Part shown: positions 25,025 to 36,402 of the stretch, one piece after another
Layout of the letters: every line of letters starts with the position of its first letter
Position numbering within the stretch: position 1 is the stretch's first letter
Assembly: GCF_042477335.2 (NCBI RefSeq)
Contig: NC_091253.1
Coordinates: 93,014,501-93,078,500, forward strand
Reading direction: 5' to 3'
DNA: 64,000 bases
DNA from: Ovis canadensis
Lineage: Eukaryota > Chordata > Mammalia > Artiodactyla > Bovidae
Notes under the pieces: generated by a model
What the model was told of the DNA's origin: nothing
Seen by the model: only the letters and a program-made list of their open reading frames with translations
Database searches by the model: none
Program-made: the position numbers and the translations under genes

Positions 25025-25387
25025 TAGCTCGATTAAAACCTAAGAAACTAGGGGGGTGAAGTTCAGAGAGTGAACGAGGAGAGGGTACAATAGAGAAATA
25101 GTTGTGTGGTAGGAGCCAGATCTCCGAGGCTGATGGTCCTCTGAGAAGGCAGACACGTGTTAGCGTCTGAAGAGGAAGCGCCGCCATGGAGTGAAAAGCA
25201 AAGCTTTTTTAAATTTTAGCAAGATACGTAACCGACTCAGTGACACTAGGCGTCTTATTCGTAAGGATGTTCGTGCTTTCAGAGAGACTAAGATATGAAT
25301 GAGAGTATAGGTGTGAAGTTAGCCAGACAGTGTGATCTTGGACAATGTCTTGTAACTTCTTTGATTTTTGATCTTTAAAATGATTTT

Positions 25388-25644
25388 ATGTTTAGTTTCG
25401 GCTGTGCTGGGTCTTGTTGCTGTGCGGGCTCTTCTCTAGTCGTGGTGCGCGGGCTTGCCTTGTTGTGGAGCACAGACCAGACTCTAGGGCCTGGACCCGG
25501 GTCTAGAGCACAGACCCAGTGGTTGCGACACATGGGCTTAGTTGCTCCAAGACAGGGAGGTGGGATGCTCCTGGATCAGGGATCAAACCCACGTCTCCTG
25601 CATTGGCAGGTGGGTTCTTTACCACTGATCCACCAGGGAAGCCC
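25388..25644 (-). mobile_element. CHR-type SINE, antisense
   Basis: GTGCTGGGTCTTGTTGCTGT at the left and GATCCACCAGGGAAGCCCC at the right mark a full-length reversed CHR element. Confidence 0.75.
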
Positions 25645-28349
25645 CCTTTTAAGAGATAAATTTTAACAGTGCCTGCTTCATAGGGTTCTTACGAAAAATC
25701 AATAATTATATAAAAGTCTCACCATATGCTGAGACAAAGGGCTTCCAGTAAATGTTAGCTGCCTTTGTGTCATTATCCTGGCTGGACACAGATGGAGGAC
25801 ATGGAGGGGTTTCAGTGTTTTCTGGGCTGTGGTGAATTAAACGAAGCCGTCAGCCCTAATCGTCAAGGCCAGCAGCCCTGATTCCGTGTTTGTAAATGGT
25901 CCATGGTTAAAGCAACTGGTGGTGGCTTTTCAAAACTCTCCCAGACCTCTGACCTCTGTTGCTAAGGATGTACTTGGCCTCTCAGATAGTTGCATTGGAA
26001 CTGTGTGAATTTAGTCTTTGTGCCTGAGGGAAACTCTGACAGATAGCAAAAATTCCTAGCAGATGGCTGGATCAACTGTTTCAGATAGTTCAGATGAAAT
26101 GTCACTGAATTATCTGGAAATCTACTCCAATCCTTTGCCAAGTAGGGTTGGTGAAGTAGTCTATCAAGTGTGTATGGCTTGGTGGTTTTAGGCAATTTCA
26201 GTTACAAACCATGGTTTCCCTCCAGCCAGGAAGTAATATATATTAGTGAAATTACGTCTGTGTAAAGAGGAAAGATAGGCGAGACTTGTTTGTGAGGATG
26301 GAGTCCTCCTCTGGCATAATCCTAGCAGTGGGGTACTTTGCCTTGGATCATTCAGACAAAGGCTTTGCTTGGCCGCTTCATTCGGCCATAAGAGTGTTGC
26401 TGTGAAGGCTGCGTCTCGAGTATCCTTGTGACCAGGGCCATCTAAAGCTGGGAATTGTGACAGCAGCTGTCTTGTAGGACAAAATTTAAAGTTCTGACTA
26501 ATAAACTTGGGTGGCAGAAGAAAATTTTATTTGACAAAAAATATTAACTGTTCAAAATATTCACTTATTGAGGTCCCCAAAGTAGGTACTATTATCCTCG
26601 CTTTACCGATGAGAGTCAGTGGAGGAGCCAGGATCCAAACCAGCCAATCTAACAATTGCATCGTGTGACTGATTCATCCACAAAGAAATCATGAGACCCT
26701 AGGCATGGGAACGGAAAGCAATTACTTCTGTTTCCCACTGGAAACCTTTCTGTGAGGGGTGAAACTAAAAGTAAATGACAAAATAAAGGATGAGTTTAAT
26801 GCTTTGTTTACTTTTTAGGTTTCATTAAGCACCTCAAACGGTGGCCTGTTTGAGCATCTAGCCAAAATAAGGTATTTATTTTAATTTGCTTTTCTGCCAT
26901 TCAACTTACATGTCTTTGGAAGATTGGAAGTGTTAAAAAATCATTTCAAGTGGAGATGGTATATATCAATCAATTCTTAACCTATCTACTGAGAAGAAAT
27001 TTGTTTGTGTATTTAAAAGAGAAATAATCCTTTTCATCAACAATAAAAATGTATTACTGTGGATCAAAATAAATCTTTAGATCTCATTAGTTTCCTTCAA
27101 TGTTTTCTGTTTATTCTGAAAGCTCTTACTAATTGGAGAAATTCATAGAATACCAATGTTAGACAATCACAAATGTTTCAGAATTTAATAAACATCTGTT
27201 GAGAGTATAATATATGCAAGTCATAGTATGAAGAGCTGGGAGAGGTTAAAAATATATAATTTTAAAATAAGGCTTCTGCTTTGAAGGATTTTGTTTTCTA
27301 GTAGAGGCAGCAACACAGGCATGTAAATAAGTGATAAAAAAGAAAATGCAGGCAGGAGGGGCTTTGAGAGAGCTTCTGTCTGGAAATCAGAGAGATTGCA
27401 TGAAGGATGTAATTTCTAGCTCCATGAAGCAGATGCTACACCCCTTATTTTGTTTTCCCAGATTTTAGCCGAGTATCTGGCACATAATAGAATTGTTAAA
27501 TTCAGTGATTTTAAAATAAATAAATTGGCCCTAGATGGCCAGGTATGTAAGGAAAAATGAGAACGCATAATCTCAATCCGGCTTGAATCAGCAAATATCA
27601 ATTGTCGTTTACTCTGGGTGGGGCCCTTTGCTGGGTGGGAAGAACAGCCAGTGCCAAAGCGTGGAGACAGGGAAGCTGGGTTCAAAGTCCACGGAGTGCT
27701 CGGCGGCATTCCTGGGTGTGGTGGGTGTGGAAGATAAGGCGAGAAGAGCAACTGGGGACCAACATTTAAAAGACCTTGATGCTGAGGGTTTTGAGGAGGA
27801 AGATCCCCAAATGTCTATATTATGTTGTCTATATTTTTACTTCTCTTAAGCAAATATTGGTTGATAGCTGATGGTGTTCATTTTACTAACTTGAAAAAAA
27901 TGACTAGTTAGATTTAACAATACCCATTTATTCATTTTAGATATATTGTAGTATGCTAGAACCTGGGCTTGTTATTTGTTTCTGTATGTTTCCAAACCAC
28001 ATAAGCAGTCTAAGCAGTAGAAAAAATGTCTTGTTTGTGTTTGACAAGGAGCCAATTCTAAAATGATGTTTGGACACATAGACCAGACTAATTCTGTTGC
28101 AAAAGCTCATTTCTAAACATTCACAGAATTTACAGATCTAACTGTCCTGAAGGGTTTTCGTCCTAGCTCTTTCTTAAAATAGCTGTAGCCTTGGGACAAT
28201 TGGCCTCATTTACACAGCGTGCGCAACCAATATGCACATCTCTATACCTGCGTCTGCCTCTCTTCTGCTATCACACAGTGCAGGGTAGAGCTGGGAGAGG
28301 AAAAGTTCTTTGAACTTTGGCCTCTGACAGATCTGGTTGGCAACAGGGC

Positions 28350-28520
28350 AGTATCACTTCCTAGCTGTGTCTTTAGGTGAATGGCTTAACTCTGAACTTC
28401 AGTTTCCTCACGTATAAAATAAGAGTAATATTTCCTAATTCGTTATGGCTGTGAGAAACTCGTAACAGTTTTCGCTCACTATTGAGGAATTGCTATGTAT
28501 TTTCCATTCGAGTAAACTGA
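28350..28520 (+). mobile_element. MIR SINE
   Basis: CACTTCCTAGCTGTGTCTTT, then AACTTCAGTTTCCTCACGTA and AAAATAAGAGTAATA, give the MIR core order. Confidence 0.65.
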
Positions 28521-28667
28521 GGCACAGAGAGAGATTAAGTAGTACCCACGTGGCCACACAGCTAAGGAGAGGCTGCGCTGGGTTTCCGGTCCAGACTCGC
28601 TGACTCAGAGTACACCTTCTGGGCCTCTGCCATTCTGTCCGTAAAGGTCCACTGATCTACCCTATGT

Positions 28668-28873
28668 GCTGTGCTGTGTGCTTAGTCACTCACTCGTGTC
28701 CAACTCTTTGCGACCCCATGGACTGTAGCCCGCCAGGGTCCTCTGTCCATGGGATTCTCCAAGCAAGAGTACTGGGGTGGGTAGCCACCCTTCTCCAGGG
28801 GATCTTGCAAACTCAGGGATCGAACCCAGGCCTCCCAGATTCTTTTTTTTAGCATCTGAGCCACCAGGGATGA
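28668..28873 (-). mobile_element. Bov-tA SINE, antisense
   Basis: It starts GTGCTGTGCTGTGTGCTTAG and ends GAGCCACCAGGGATGATCC. The usual body motifs, such as GGGATTCTCCAAGCAAGAGT, are present. Confidence 0.9.
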
Positions 28874-29683
28874 TCCTTAATAAACACTAATTTCTATCTT
28901 TATTTCCCAGGACATTTGTGAAGCTAAATTGTTGTAGTACTTTGGTTATTCTTAAAGTTCAAATAGAAAAGGTGTCCAAAGGTAAGGAATTAAAAATTTT
29001 CAGGGTTTAAATTTTTGGATAGTTTGAATTTTATAATCATTTTCCCATGCCGATTATATCAGCGACGTAAGTTCAATGTAGAAAAACTTTAAAAAAATAA
29101 AAAAAAAGAAGCAAAACAAGACCATCTTCAATTCCTTGAGGCAATAAAATAATTGGAATTTCAGTGAAGTGAATGCATTCTTCATTTCCTTGTTTTTTTG
29201 TTGTAGCAGTCCAATATTACGATAGGCAACAGTCCTGCTTCACAGACCATGTGGAAAATTTGTCTCAGATCTTAAAATCAGTTAGTCATGAAAAAATAAG
29301 AATAGGAAAAAAAATCAGTCATGATGTATCTTAGGGTGAAAGGTATACTTTTTGTGAAATGTGAAGGCACAGGGAAAGAGGAAAAATAATACTGAGTAGG
29401 AGAGAAGAGGGGCGGAGTGTGGATTCTCACTGGGTTGCTTTGGGAGTTATAAATACATTTTTTCCTTTGGTATATTGTACAGTTAACAGCAAGGTTTAGA
29501 AGAACAAAGAGGCGGCTGGTGAGGTAGTTGAATGAAGGATTGGGAACATGCTTGGGTTCTTCCTTCTTGAAGACTCTCATATATTTGCAGCTGTGAATCA
29601 GAACCACTAAAATTTTAGTGTCTCGTTATTTTGGCATTTGCCCATCTCCTCCATCCATATAATGAGGGTCTTCATTGTGGCAT

Positions 29684-29840
29684 ATGGGGGCTTCTCTAGT
29701 TGTAGAGCAGAGGCTCACTAGTTGCAGCTTCTCTGTTTGCCCCCGGGCATGTGGGCTCTTAGTTCCCCGTCTAGGGATTGAATCCTGGTCCCCGGCACTG
29801 GAAGGCAGATTCTTAACCACTGGACCACCAGGAAAGTCCC
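29684..29840 (-). mobile_element. CHR-type SINE, antisense, shortened
   Basis: GGGCTTCTCTAGTTGTAGAG through CCACTGGACCACCAGGAAAG. It is shorter than the copy at 25388-25644. Confidence 0.7.
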
Positions 29841-30115
29841 CACTTAAGACTCTTTAAGTGAAGAAGAGTGATAAAGTGAAGCGGCAAAAATGGAGTGAGC
29901 ACAAGCTTGTTTCGGGATATTGACTCGTGGTTGCTGTGGATGAGGTATCAGGGGGCTTGGGGAAGTCCTGGCTGATCCGCAGAGGAGAGGCTGGCCTTCA
30001 AGGATGCCATCCTACGAGGTTTATAACTGAATATCATCCAGTGATCCTTTGTGCTTGGATAAACATGATTTTAACAGGACGGGAACTAATCAACTTATCT
30101 CTGGTTTATTCACAG

Positions 30116-30186
30116 GAGTTTGAATAAGGAAAATTATGACAACGCAAGCCCAGCTACACTGCTTGTGCCTCCTTACACTCTACTTG
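30116..30186 (+). CDS. CDH17: CDH17 exon 2: 5' UTR end, start codon and signal peptide
   Basis: The exon begins after acceptor TTTATTCACAG and ends before donor gtaaga. The start ATG is at 30136-30138, with A at position -3. An in-frame TGA at 30121-30123 excludes an earlier start in this exon. Coding bases 30136-30186 give 17 residues, MTTQAQLHCLCLLTLYL, a short n-region with the hydrophobic core of a secretion signal. The length and phase (0 at the 3' end) equal human CDH17, and the tail LCLL-LYL is the same; several n-region residues differ. Cleavage is expected after residue 22, which lies in the next exon. Confidence 0.93.
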
Positions 30187-31204
30187 GTAAGAGAAGAGAA
30201 ATGTTCTGTCTTTATTTAGTGGAATATTTCTAGCCCATACCGGGGAAGCAACAGCTGTCATCACTTAAAAAAAAAGTCTATCAAATTAACTTATTGTGAA
30301 CAAAGCACACAGCTTACCCTAATGGGCCATTTTTGATGAAATGGCTGTAAGTTATACGTCTAACTTTCAACCAGGGAGATGCTTTCTCCTCAGCTCTTAT
30401 AAGCCAATGCCCCTTCATGGGCAAGTTTTAAACAATTCATCTACTCAGTTTTAAGCCTTTACATCCAGCTCAGGGACTCTGGAAAGAAAAGTATACTGAT
30501 ACATGTGTTAGTCTCTGTCCGTTAGTCTTGACTTTATTTATTTTTTCTTTAACCATGGTTAAATTACCACTGAAATTAAGAAAAAGCATTTTCTCCATTT
30601 TTGACTCTGCTCTGCTCTGTACTTTTGTTCCCATATACGGCTTGGACTTTTTTTGGCCAAATTTGCCCTTAGTCACTTGTTGAGCTAACCCTATCGACTC
30701 AGGCTTCTAGAAGTTGGAGCTGAATGGAACGTGGGGAGACCAGCCCAGACCTCAGGTAGATAGAGGAATGCTGTCTTGCCTTTTGTCGTGAGGTTCGTAA
30801 GGGTCATACACAGGCCAGATTTGCTGTGTTATGAAGCAAAATTATGGGGAAGCACTTGCTTTCTCCTTAGAAGGAAGCTACTAGATCCTCTTACCTCTAA
30901 TCTTGGTTCCTTTCTTTGAAAACCCAAACATAACATCGAATTTCAAGTTCCAGAGAGCCCCTGAGAGTCTACACAGTTCAAAATATTTAGAGTGACATAC
31001 AGCTGTACTTGTAAACTTAACAGAGTGTTCCTCTTGAGGGGAAAAGCTGTAGTCTGAACCTTACAAGCACTGTGCATTCTCACAGCCTGGGGCTTGAAGC
31101 TTGTCCCTAGGACTGCCCAGAAGCACCACTTGGCTTCGCTCCTGTTGCTACATTTTCATATGTGCTTTGCTATCTATATTATGGCAGAACGGTGAAATCA
31201 GTGC

Positions 31205-31405
31205 CTGGTTCAAACTTGGCACTGCTGTTGACTGGTGATAGGAACTTGGGTGAGTTACTATGCTCTGAACCTCAGTTTTCTGTCCTGTGAAATGGGTCTA
31301 ACAAGAGGACTTGCCTTATGTGGCAACTAAATGAGATCATACAAAGCCCTTGGATCAGTGATTGGCACAGTCTAAGGACTTGATAAATATTAGCTATAAT
31401 TATTA
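31205..31405 (+). mobile_element. MIR SINE
   Basis: GAACTTGGGTGAGTTACTAT, CTGAACCTCAGTTTTCTGTC and TGATTGGCACAGTCTAAGGA follow the MIR order over nearly full length. Confidence 0.7.
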
Positions 31406-31415
31406 CTATTGCTAT

Positions 31416-31664
31416 TATTAAGTCACTTCAGTCGTGTCCGACTCTGTGTGACCCCATAGACGGCAGCCCACCAGGCTCCCCCGTCCCTGGGATTCTCCAG
31501 GCAAGAACACTGGAGTGGGTTGCCATTTCCTTCTCCAATGCATGAAAGTGAAAAGTGAAAGTGAAGTGGCTCAGTCATGTCCGACTTAGCGACCCCATGG
31601 ATTGCAGCCTTCCAGGCTCCTCCATCCATGGGATTTTCCAGGCAAGAGTACTGGAGTGGGTTGT
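31416..31664 (-). mobile_element. BovA2 SINE dimer, antisense
   Basis: Two BovA units stand in tandem. The first starts AAGTCACTTCAGTCGTGTCC; the second follows the linker GAAAGTGAAAAGTGAAAGTG. Each carries the CCAGGCAAGA...CTGGAGTGGG block, and no tRNA-like head is present. Confidence 0.9.
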
Positions 31665-33061
31665 ACATTTTAAATATTCCGTGATTACACTCATATGGAC
31701 CCTGACCTCCATGAGGAAGTCTGTGTTTTAGTCATCTTTGCAGCCTCAGCACATAGCACAGTGCCAGGAACAAGGTAAAAATTAAATACATAATTATGGA
31801 TTTATATTAAGAAACAACAATGAGCTCTAAGAAAGAGAGAGAAGATTCTACCAGGATAGTTTAACATTAGCAGGCTCAACAGCTTCTGATCTGAGATGGG
31901 GATATGCACTTTTCTTCCTAGACAGAGGGTGAAAAGCAGTTTTCCTTTTCCTTCCTCTCACCGTAGTGTGGTTTCCACCTGGAGTAAGAAATATGGCCCA
32001 AACCACTGCTGGCAGCAAGAGCGTTGCCCGGGAGACAGCCACATGCACAGCTGTCTCTGGGTGAAGGAGGAAGGCTGCAACCTGTGGCTGGGGTCTCAGG
32101 GGCGTTGGGAGGAGCCATGTCTCTTCTGCCCCCCTCACCCCTATGCCCAGACCCTCTCCTGTGAAGACGGCAAGTTCACTTGGTGCTTCTTTCTTTCAGC
32201 ATCAGGCTTTTATTTTGCAGAGGTTATTTACCATTTATTCCATTCTATAGTGGCTCTCCCGTCTTCTTCTGAGAACTGGTTCTCTTAGGGGATTAGAAAC
32301 ACTGTGTGAACACATTGGAAGGGCACTGAAGAGAGGATCTGGGGAAGTGCTGAGTAGGGATGCAAGGCAATCAGGGAGAAGCCAACTGTTTCAGAACTGT
32401 GTCTGGGACTCTACTTCCTCCAGAAGGAAGAAGAGCTTGAAATACTTACTGTATAACCAACACAGAGAACTCTTGCTGTAAAGTGCAATGAAGGTGGCTA
32501 CTAGGCAGGCAGATCTGACAATTGCAAGTGTCCTTTGCTGGCCTGGAAGGCAGTGGGGCAACTTGGTGGAGAGTTGGGGCTTGGTAGTCCAGCCCCATTG
32601 GTACTGTTCCACGGTAACACCAGCTATCTGTGTCTCTGCTAGGGGAATTCTCTTGAGAGACTTCCTTGATATTGATGAGGATCTTAAGAAATGACATGTG
32701 TGGAGGGTCACATTCCGTAGCAGGAGACATGAAAATATCAGTTCCTTCCGCTTCCTACCTTTCACCTCTTTATGCAAGATGGTGGGTTTTGTTCCTCCAA
32801 CTCTTTCACAAGTTTTCACTGTAACATTCTTCCCAGTTCTGGCAGTATGGCCTGTTGACTCATGCATTTTGAAATCTTTATAGCTCAAATAGCCCTGATA
32901 TGAGAACCCAACCCTACTTTGAACCTTGCCACTGAGACATCTCCTTGTTTCCTGATAGGTGAGCCAGCTTGTCCACCGAGGAAAAATGCAGGCTTATGGA
33001 TGAGGTGCGCCTGACTAACATAGTTTTCCTGTAGGGGCCGTCACCGGTGTGATCAGCTGAA

Positions 33062-33355
33062 AGACAGACTTCTTACTGATGTGAGCAGAAAGCTGATGAA
33101 ATGAAATGAAAGTCACTCAGTTGTGTCCGACTCTTTGTGACCCCAAGGACTATACAGTCCATGGAATTCTCCATTTCAATCCCACTCCCCATGGAATTCT
33201 CCAGGCCAGAATACTGGAGTGGGTAGCCTTTCTCTTCTCCAGGGGATCTTCCCAACCCAGGGATCGAACCCAGGTCTCCCATATTGCAGGCGGATTCTTT
33301 ACCAGCTGAGCCACCAGACAGACTGCTTCCTGATGTGAGCAGAAAGCTGATGAAA
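33062..33355. repeat. 40-bp direct repeat flanking a SINE
   Basis: The segment at 33062-33101 recurs at 33316-33355 with 38 of 40 bases identical (differences at bases 10 and 14). Both start AGACAGACT and end AGCAGAAAGCTGATGAAA. Between them sits one Bov-tA. This is about three times the usual length of a SINE target-site duplication. Confidence 0.9.
33102..33315 (-). mobile_element. Bov-tA SINE, antisense, inside the 40-bp repeat
   Basis: The usual order is seen from GAAAGTCACTCAGTTGTGTC to CCAGCTGAGCCACC. An internal duplication repeats CCATGGAATTCTCCA (33161-33174 and 33189-33203), with an extra 28 bp or so of body between the copies. Confidence 0.9.
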
Positions 33356-33598
33356 GCAGTGTGCTCTTAAGCAGTAGCCCCTCAAAAAGCACTGCCCTAG
33401 CAGCGGCAGCATCCTGTATCCACCACGGTGCCCACTTCTTGTGCCCTGCCTTCCAGAGGGAGGAGGAGCTGGAGCTGGAGCTGGAGAAGATGTGGAAAGA
33501 AGTGGGAGGGAAGATGAGCCCTCAGAGGAAGACACACCTTGAAAGGGACTGATGAGCTAGGAGTCTGTATAGTTACTGTGTCAGTCAAGAAGTCCTTT

Positions 33599-33732
33599 GC
33601 TGCTGCTGCTGCTAAGTCGCTTCAGTCGTGTCTGACTCTGTGCGACCCCATAGACAGCAGCCCACCAGGCTCCCCCGTCCCTGGGATTCTCCAGGCAAGA
33701 ACACTGGAGTGGGGTGCCATTGCCTTCTCCAT
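33599..33732 (-). mobile_element. BovA2 monomer, antisense, with target-site duplication
   Basis: A (GCT)n start is followed by AAGTCGCTTCAGTCGTGTCT, ending at CATTGCCTTCTCC. Perfect 11-bp direct repeats AGAAGTCCTTT (33588-33598 and 33733-33743) flank it. The good state of the repeats suggests a fairly recent insertion. Confidence 0.92.
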
Positions 33733-34018
33733 AGAAGTCCTTTAGCTATGAGCAAATTTAGAGTTTCTCCAGTCAACAGGGATTTATTTTTTTGTTAGAC
33801 AATAAGGATCCTATAGTGGGCAGTCCTGGGCAGGCTTAGCAGTTTTGTGATGTTGTCAGAGACCTAGGCTTCTTTATCTTTGCTCCACCATTATTTGAGC
33901 TGGTTTATCCCTCACGGTTTCATGACAGCTGCCACAGCTACAGACAGGGCACCACTGCCTGAACAAGAACAAGGAAAGAGGAAGGACCATGCCACCCACA
34001 TCAGTCCATTTTCATCAG

Positions 34019-34176
34019 CTCAGTTCAGTCACTCAGTCGTGTCTGACCCTTTGTGACCCCTTGGATTGCAGCACGCCAGGCCTCCCTGTCCATCACCAAC
34101 TCCCGGAGTTTACCCAAACCCATGTCCGTTGAGTCAGTGATGCCATCCAACCATCTCATCCTCTGTTGTCCCCTTC
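34019..34176 (-). mobile_element. BovB (RTE) LINE 3' fragment, antisense
   Basis: The reversed terminus CTCAGTTCAGTCACTCAGTC is followed by BovB sequence up to TCCTCTGTTGTCCCCTTC. A 7-bp repeat TCATCAG (34012-34018 and 34177-34183) flanks it. Confidence 0.8.
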
Positions 34177-34984
34177 TCATCAGAAGAACAAAAGCTTGAC
34201 TAGAAACATCCCCCTACCCACACCCCGACCCAGCAGACTCCACCTTTTGTTTCAATAACCAGAATTGAGTCACTTGGCCATGATCTTCCCTGCAAAGGAA
34301 TCTGGGAAAGAGATCATTTGTTTTTCCAAGGGACAGAGGGTGACGATGGCTGTGGGGGCAGCTAACCCGAGTCCACTGCTACTCTGAAGGGGAGGGAAGT
34401 TCCAAATTCCAAAACCTCTGTGTTCTTATTACCGCTTTTTTGTTGGACACCGAGATCAACTCAGTCAAGGTTTAATGAGCCATAGTACAAGATCTTTTTT
34501 CCCCATCATTTCATCCTAATTGTTTTGGGGTTATTTATCTCCAGTGTTTCTGCAGTAAGAGTATACTTGCTCCATATAAAGAAATGGAAAATAAATCTCT
34601 TCTCCCCAGTTTTTCTTTCTTTTTTTGGTTTTACCTGTCCAGTTCTCCAAACCATTAACTTCCCATATCATACTAATCTATCCCACCCCTGACTGCCACC
34701 AAGAAGGGAGAGCGGAAGGACCACTCAGGAGGGGCACTGGCACTGGGTGTCGTGCTAGATACCTCGTTCCAGGGGTGCCCACTGTGGTGGGTTTATAGCT
34801 GGTGGTCCCTTTCTGCATGCTGCTCTGCCTCGCAATTTCCTTCAGTGATCCTTGTTGGTGGGAGACAAAGGGATGGCAGGAACTACCTCTGAATGTGCCC
34901 TCTTATACACCCCCCTTGCTGCAGATTTCCTGCCAGGCTGTCTCAGCCACTTGTGAGTAGTGGGGCAGTGGCTTAGAGTGGCTA

Positions 34985-35155
34985 AGAGTGGTCTGGAATT
35001 GTAGGTTAGAATCCTGCTTCCTGTACTGTGAGCAAATGACTTAACCTTTCTGCATCTCAGTCTCATCGCCGGTGAAACAGAGCTAGTGATGATAAATGTA
35101 GGATTGTTAATGCGGTTGAATGTGCTTAGGACAAAGCTCAGCATACACTAGCGTA
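34985..35155 (+). mobile_element. MIR SINE
   Basis: TTAGAATCCTGCTTCCTGTA, AAATGACTTAACCTTTCTGC and ACAAAGCTCAGCATACACTA follow the MIR order. Confidence 0.65.
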
Positions 35156-35770
35156 GCGAATGTGAGCTCTTTTTGCTTTGTGCCAGGCAAGCATTGTATT
35201 AAACAGGCCCACGTATTTTTTTCCCCTTATGGATTCAATTGTCTTTGAGGTGCCTGAACTCTAGCATGCTGGGGAACCTGCCATGGATTTCCTTATAAGC
35301 TAACAAGAGTGGAATGGAGGGGTTTTAAGAAGCTGGTGTCAACCAGGTAGAATTGAATGGCATAGTGGCATTGTGGGACGACGATCAGCAGTTTTCCTTC
35401 AGCTAGAACCTAGTGTGTGTGCCATGTCAGCCGCTCATGGGTTCTACTCCGGTCAAGTGACTAACCCTTTGTGAGCCTGATTGAAAACACGGCAGTGTTA
35501 ATTTTTTCCTCCAGGGTGATTGCTTCAATCACCTTGAATGAGAAAAGCAATGCTAGGCTGCTGACAAACCATCTTGATGTAGTGGAGCCTCAACAAATAT
35601 TAGAACCCTTCCTGTCTATTTTGATTTGATTTCACTTTTTTGGGGGGCCATGTTAGAATCTTAGATTTCATATATCACTCCCGGAACCATAAGAAAGCCA
35701 TCAAGTGGCCCATATACATTCATAGTACATGGTGTTGCTAATTTTCTGTTTTCCTTTCTTCTTTTAACAG

Positions 35771-35869
35771 ACAACTGGATATGGCCAAGAGGGAAAGTTT
35801 AGTGGGCCCCTAAAACCCATGGAATTTTCAATTTTTGAAGGCCAAGAACCGAGTCAACTCATATTCCAG
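35771..35869 (+). CDS. CDH17: CDH17 exon 3: signal peptide end and start of EC1
   Basis: Acceptor CTTTTAACAG, donor gtaagg. Its 99 bases code residues 18-50 in phase 0 at both ends, beginning TTGYGQEGKFSGPLKP. Signal cleavage is expected between G22 and Q23, as in human. The mature N-terminus lacks the Trp2 of classical cadherins, which fits the seven-domain class that does not swap strands through Trp2. Only a few residues differ from human by memory, including E for T at 35, F for Y at 39 and L for I at 47. Confidence 0.95.
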
Positions 35870-36246
35870 GTAAGGGCTCCTCTTAGACCCTGTCATCTTG
35901 ATTTTGCAGGCTCTCTCCATGGACTTTTACTCCTTTACTGGACACTCAGAAATAAAATAGAGGCCTAGGAGATCTCATTATGGATAATGATTTCAGAAGC
36001 CAAGGGATGAGCAGCCTCAGTAATACCAGGCGTCCTCATTTGGACTTCCTCAGCGGTATCTGGGGTATCTCCCATCTCTGAGGCGGGGACCTTAGGGCCT
36101 GTAGGCTGCACCCTTCCCCGGGGGTGGGTGGGGAACCAGTCTCGGAAGTGGGTGGTTATCTGAGTCTTGGTCTATTCCGCGAGCTGGCTGCTTGCAGCGT
36201 TTGAAGATGCCGATTCTCTGGTTTAGCGCTGGAATAGCCTGCCTTC

Positions 36247-36362
36247 CTGGAGAAGGAAATGGCAACCCACTCCAGTATTCTTGCCTGAAGAATCCCGTGG
36301 ACGGAGGAGCTTGGTGGGCTACAGTCTATGGGGTTGCAAAGAGTCGGACACGACTAAGCAAC

Positions 36363-36364
<2 letters not shown>
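36247..36364 (+). mobile_element. Bov-tA/BovA SINE 3' part, sense
   Basis: It begins in the body (CTGGAGAAGGAAATGGCAAC) without the tRNA-like head and ends CGGACACGACTAAGCAACTA, running straight into an (AC)n tract. Confidence 0.85.

Positions 36365-36399
<35 letters not shown>
36365..36399. repeat. (AC)n microsatellite at a SINE tail
   Basis: About 17 perfect AC units grown from the 3' end of the SINE. This is the longest perfect dinucleotide tract in the window and a likely polymorphic marker. Confidence 0.95.

Positions 36400-36402
<3 letters not shown>

Larger units (their letters stand above)
19687..30115 (+). other. CDH17: CDH17 intron 1 (if exon 1 is as proposed)
   Basis: About 10.4 kb from donor gtaagc to acceptor tttattcacag. 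It contains MIR, Bov-tA, MLT1-like and CHR copies, listed separately. No coding segment is recognised; open frames here are short and unlike known proteins. Stretches such as 19690-20740, 20940-22060, 23120-24620 and 25650-28340 hold mostly unrecognised DNA. Possible MIR/L2 remnants lie near 26560-26650 and 27180-27320. Confidence 0.5.
30187..35770 (+). other. CDH17: CDH17 intron 2
   Basis: 5.6 kb, phase 0. It holds a MIR, a BovA2, a Bov-tA with an unusual 40-bp flank repeat, a BovA2 monomer, a short BovB and another MIR. Open frames such as 31896-32288 (+) and 32391-32888 (-) show no family features and no splice logic with CDH17. I see nothing else of note in 30190-31200 or 34190-34980. Confidence 0.85.

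Noticed and set aside
31896..32288. 130-codon open frame on the + strand in intron 2
   Set aside because: No motif or signal, not bordered by splice sites in CDH17 phase; most likely chance.
32391..32888. 165-codon open frame on the - strand in intron 2
   Set aside because: No recognisable domain, low-complexity-free but unlike any family I know; opposite overlapping frames are also open, as expected in a stop-poor stretch.
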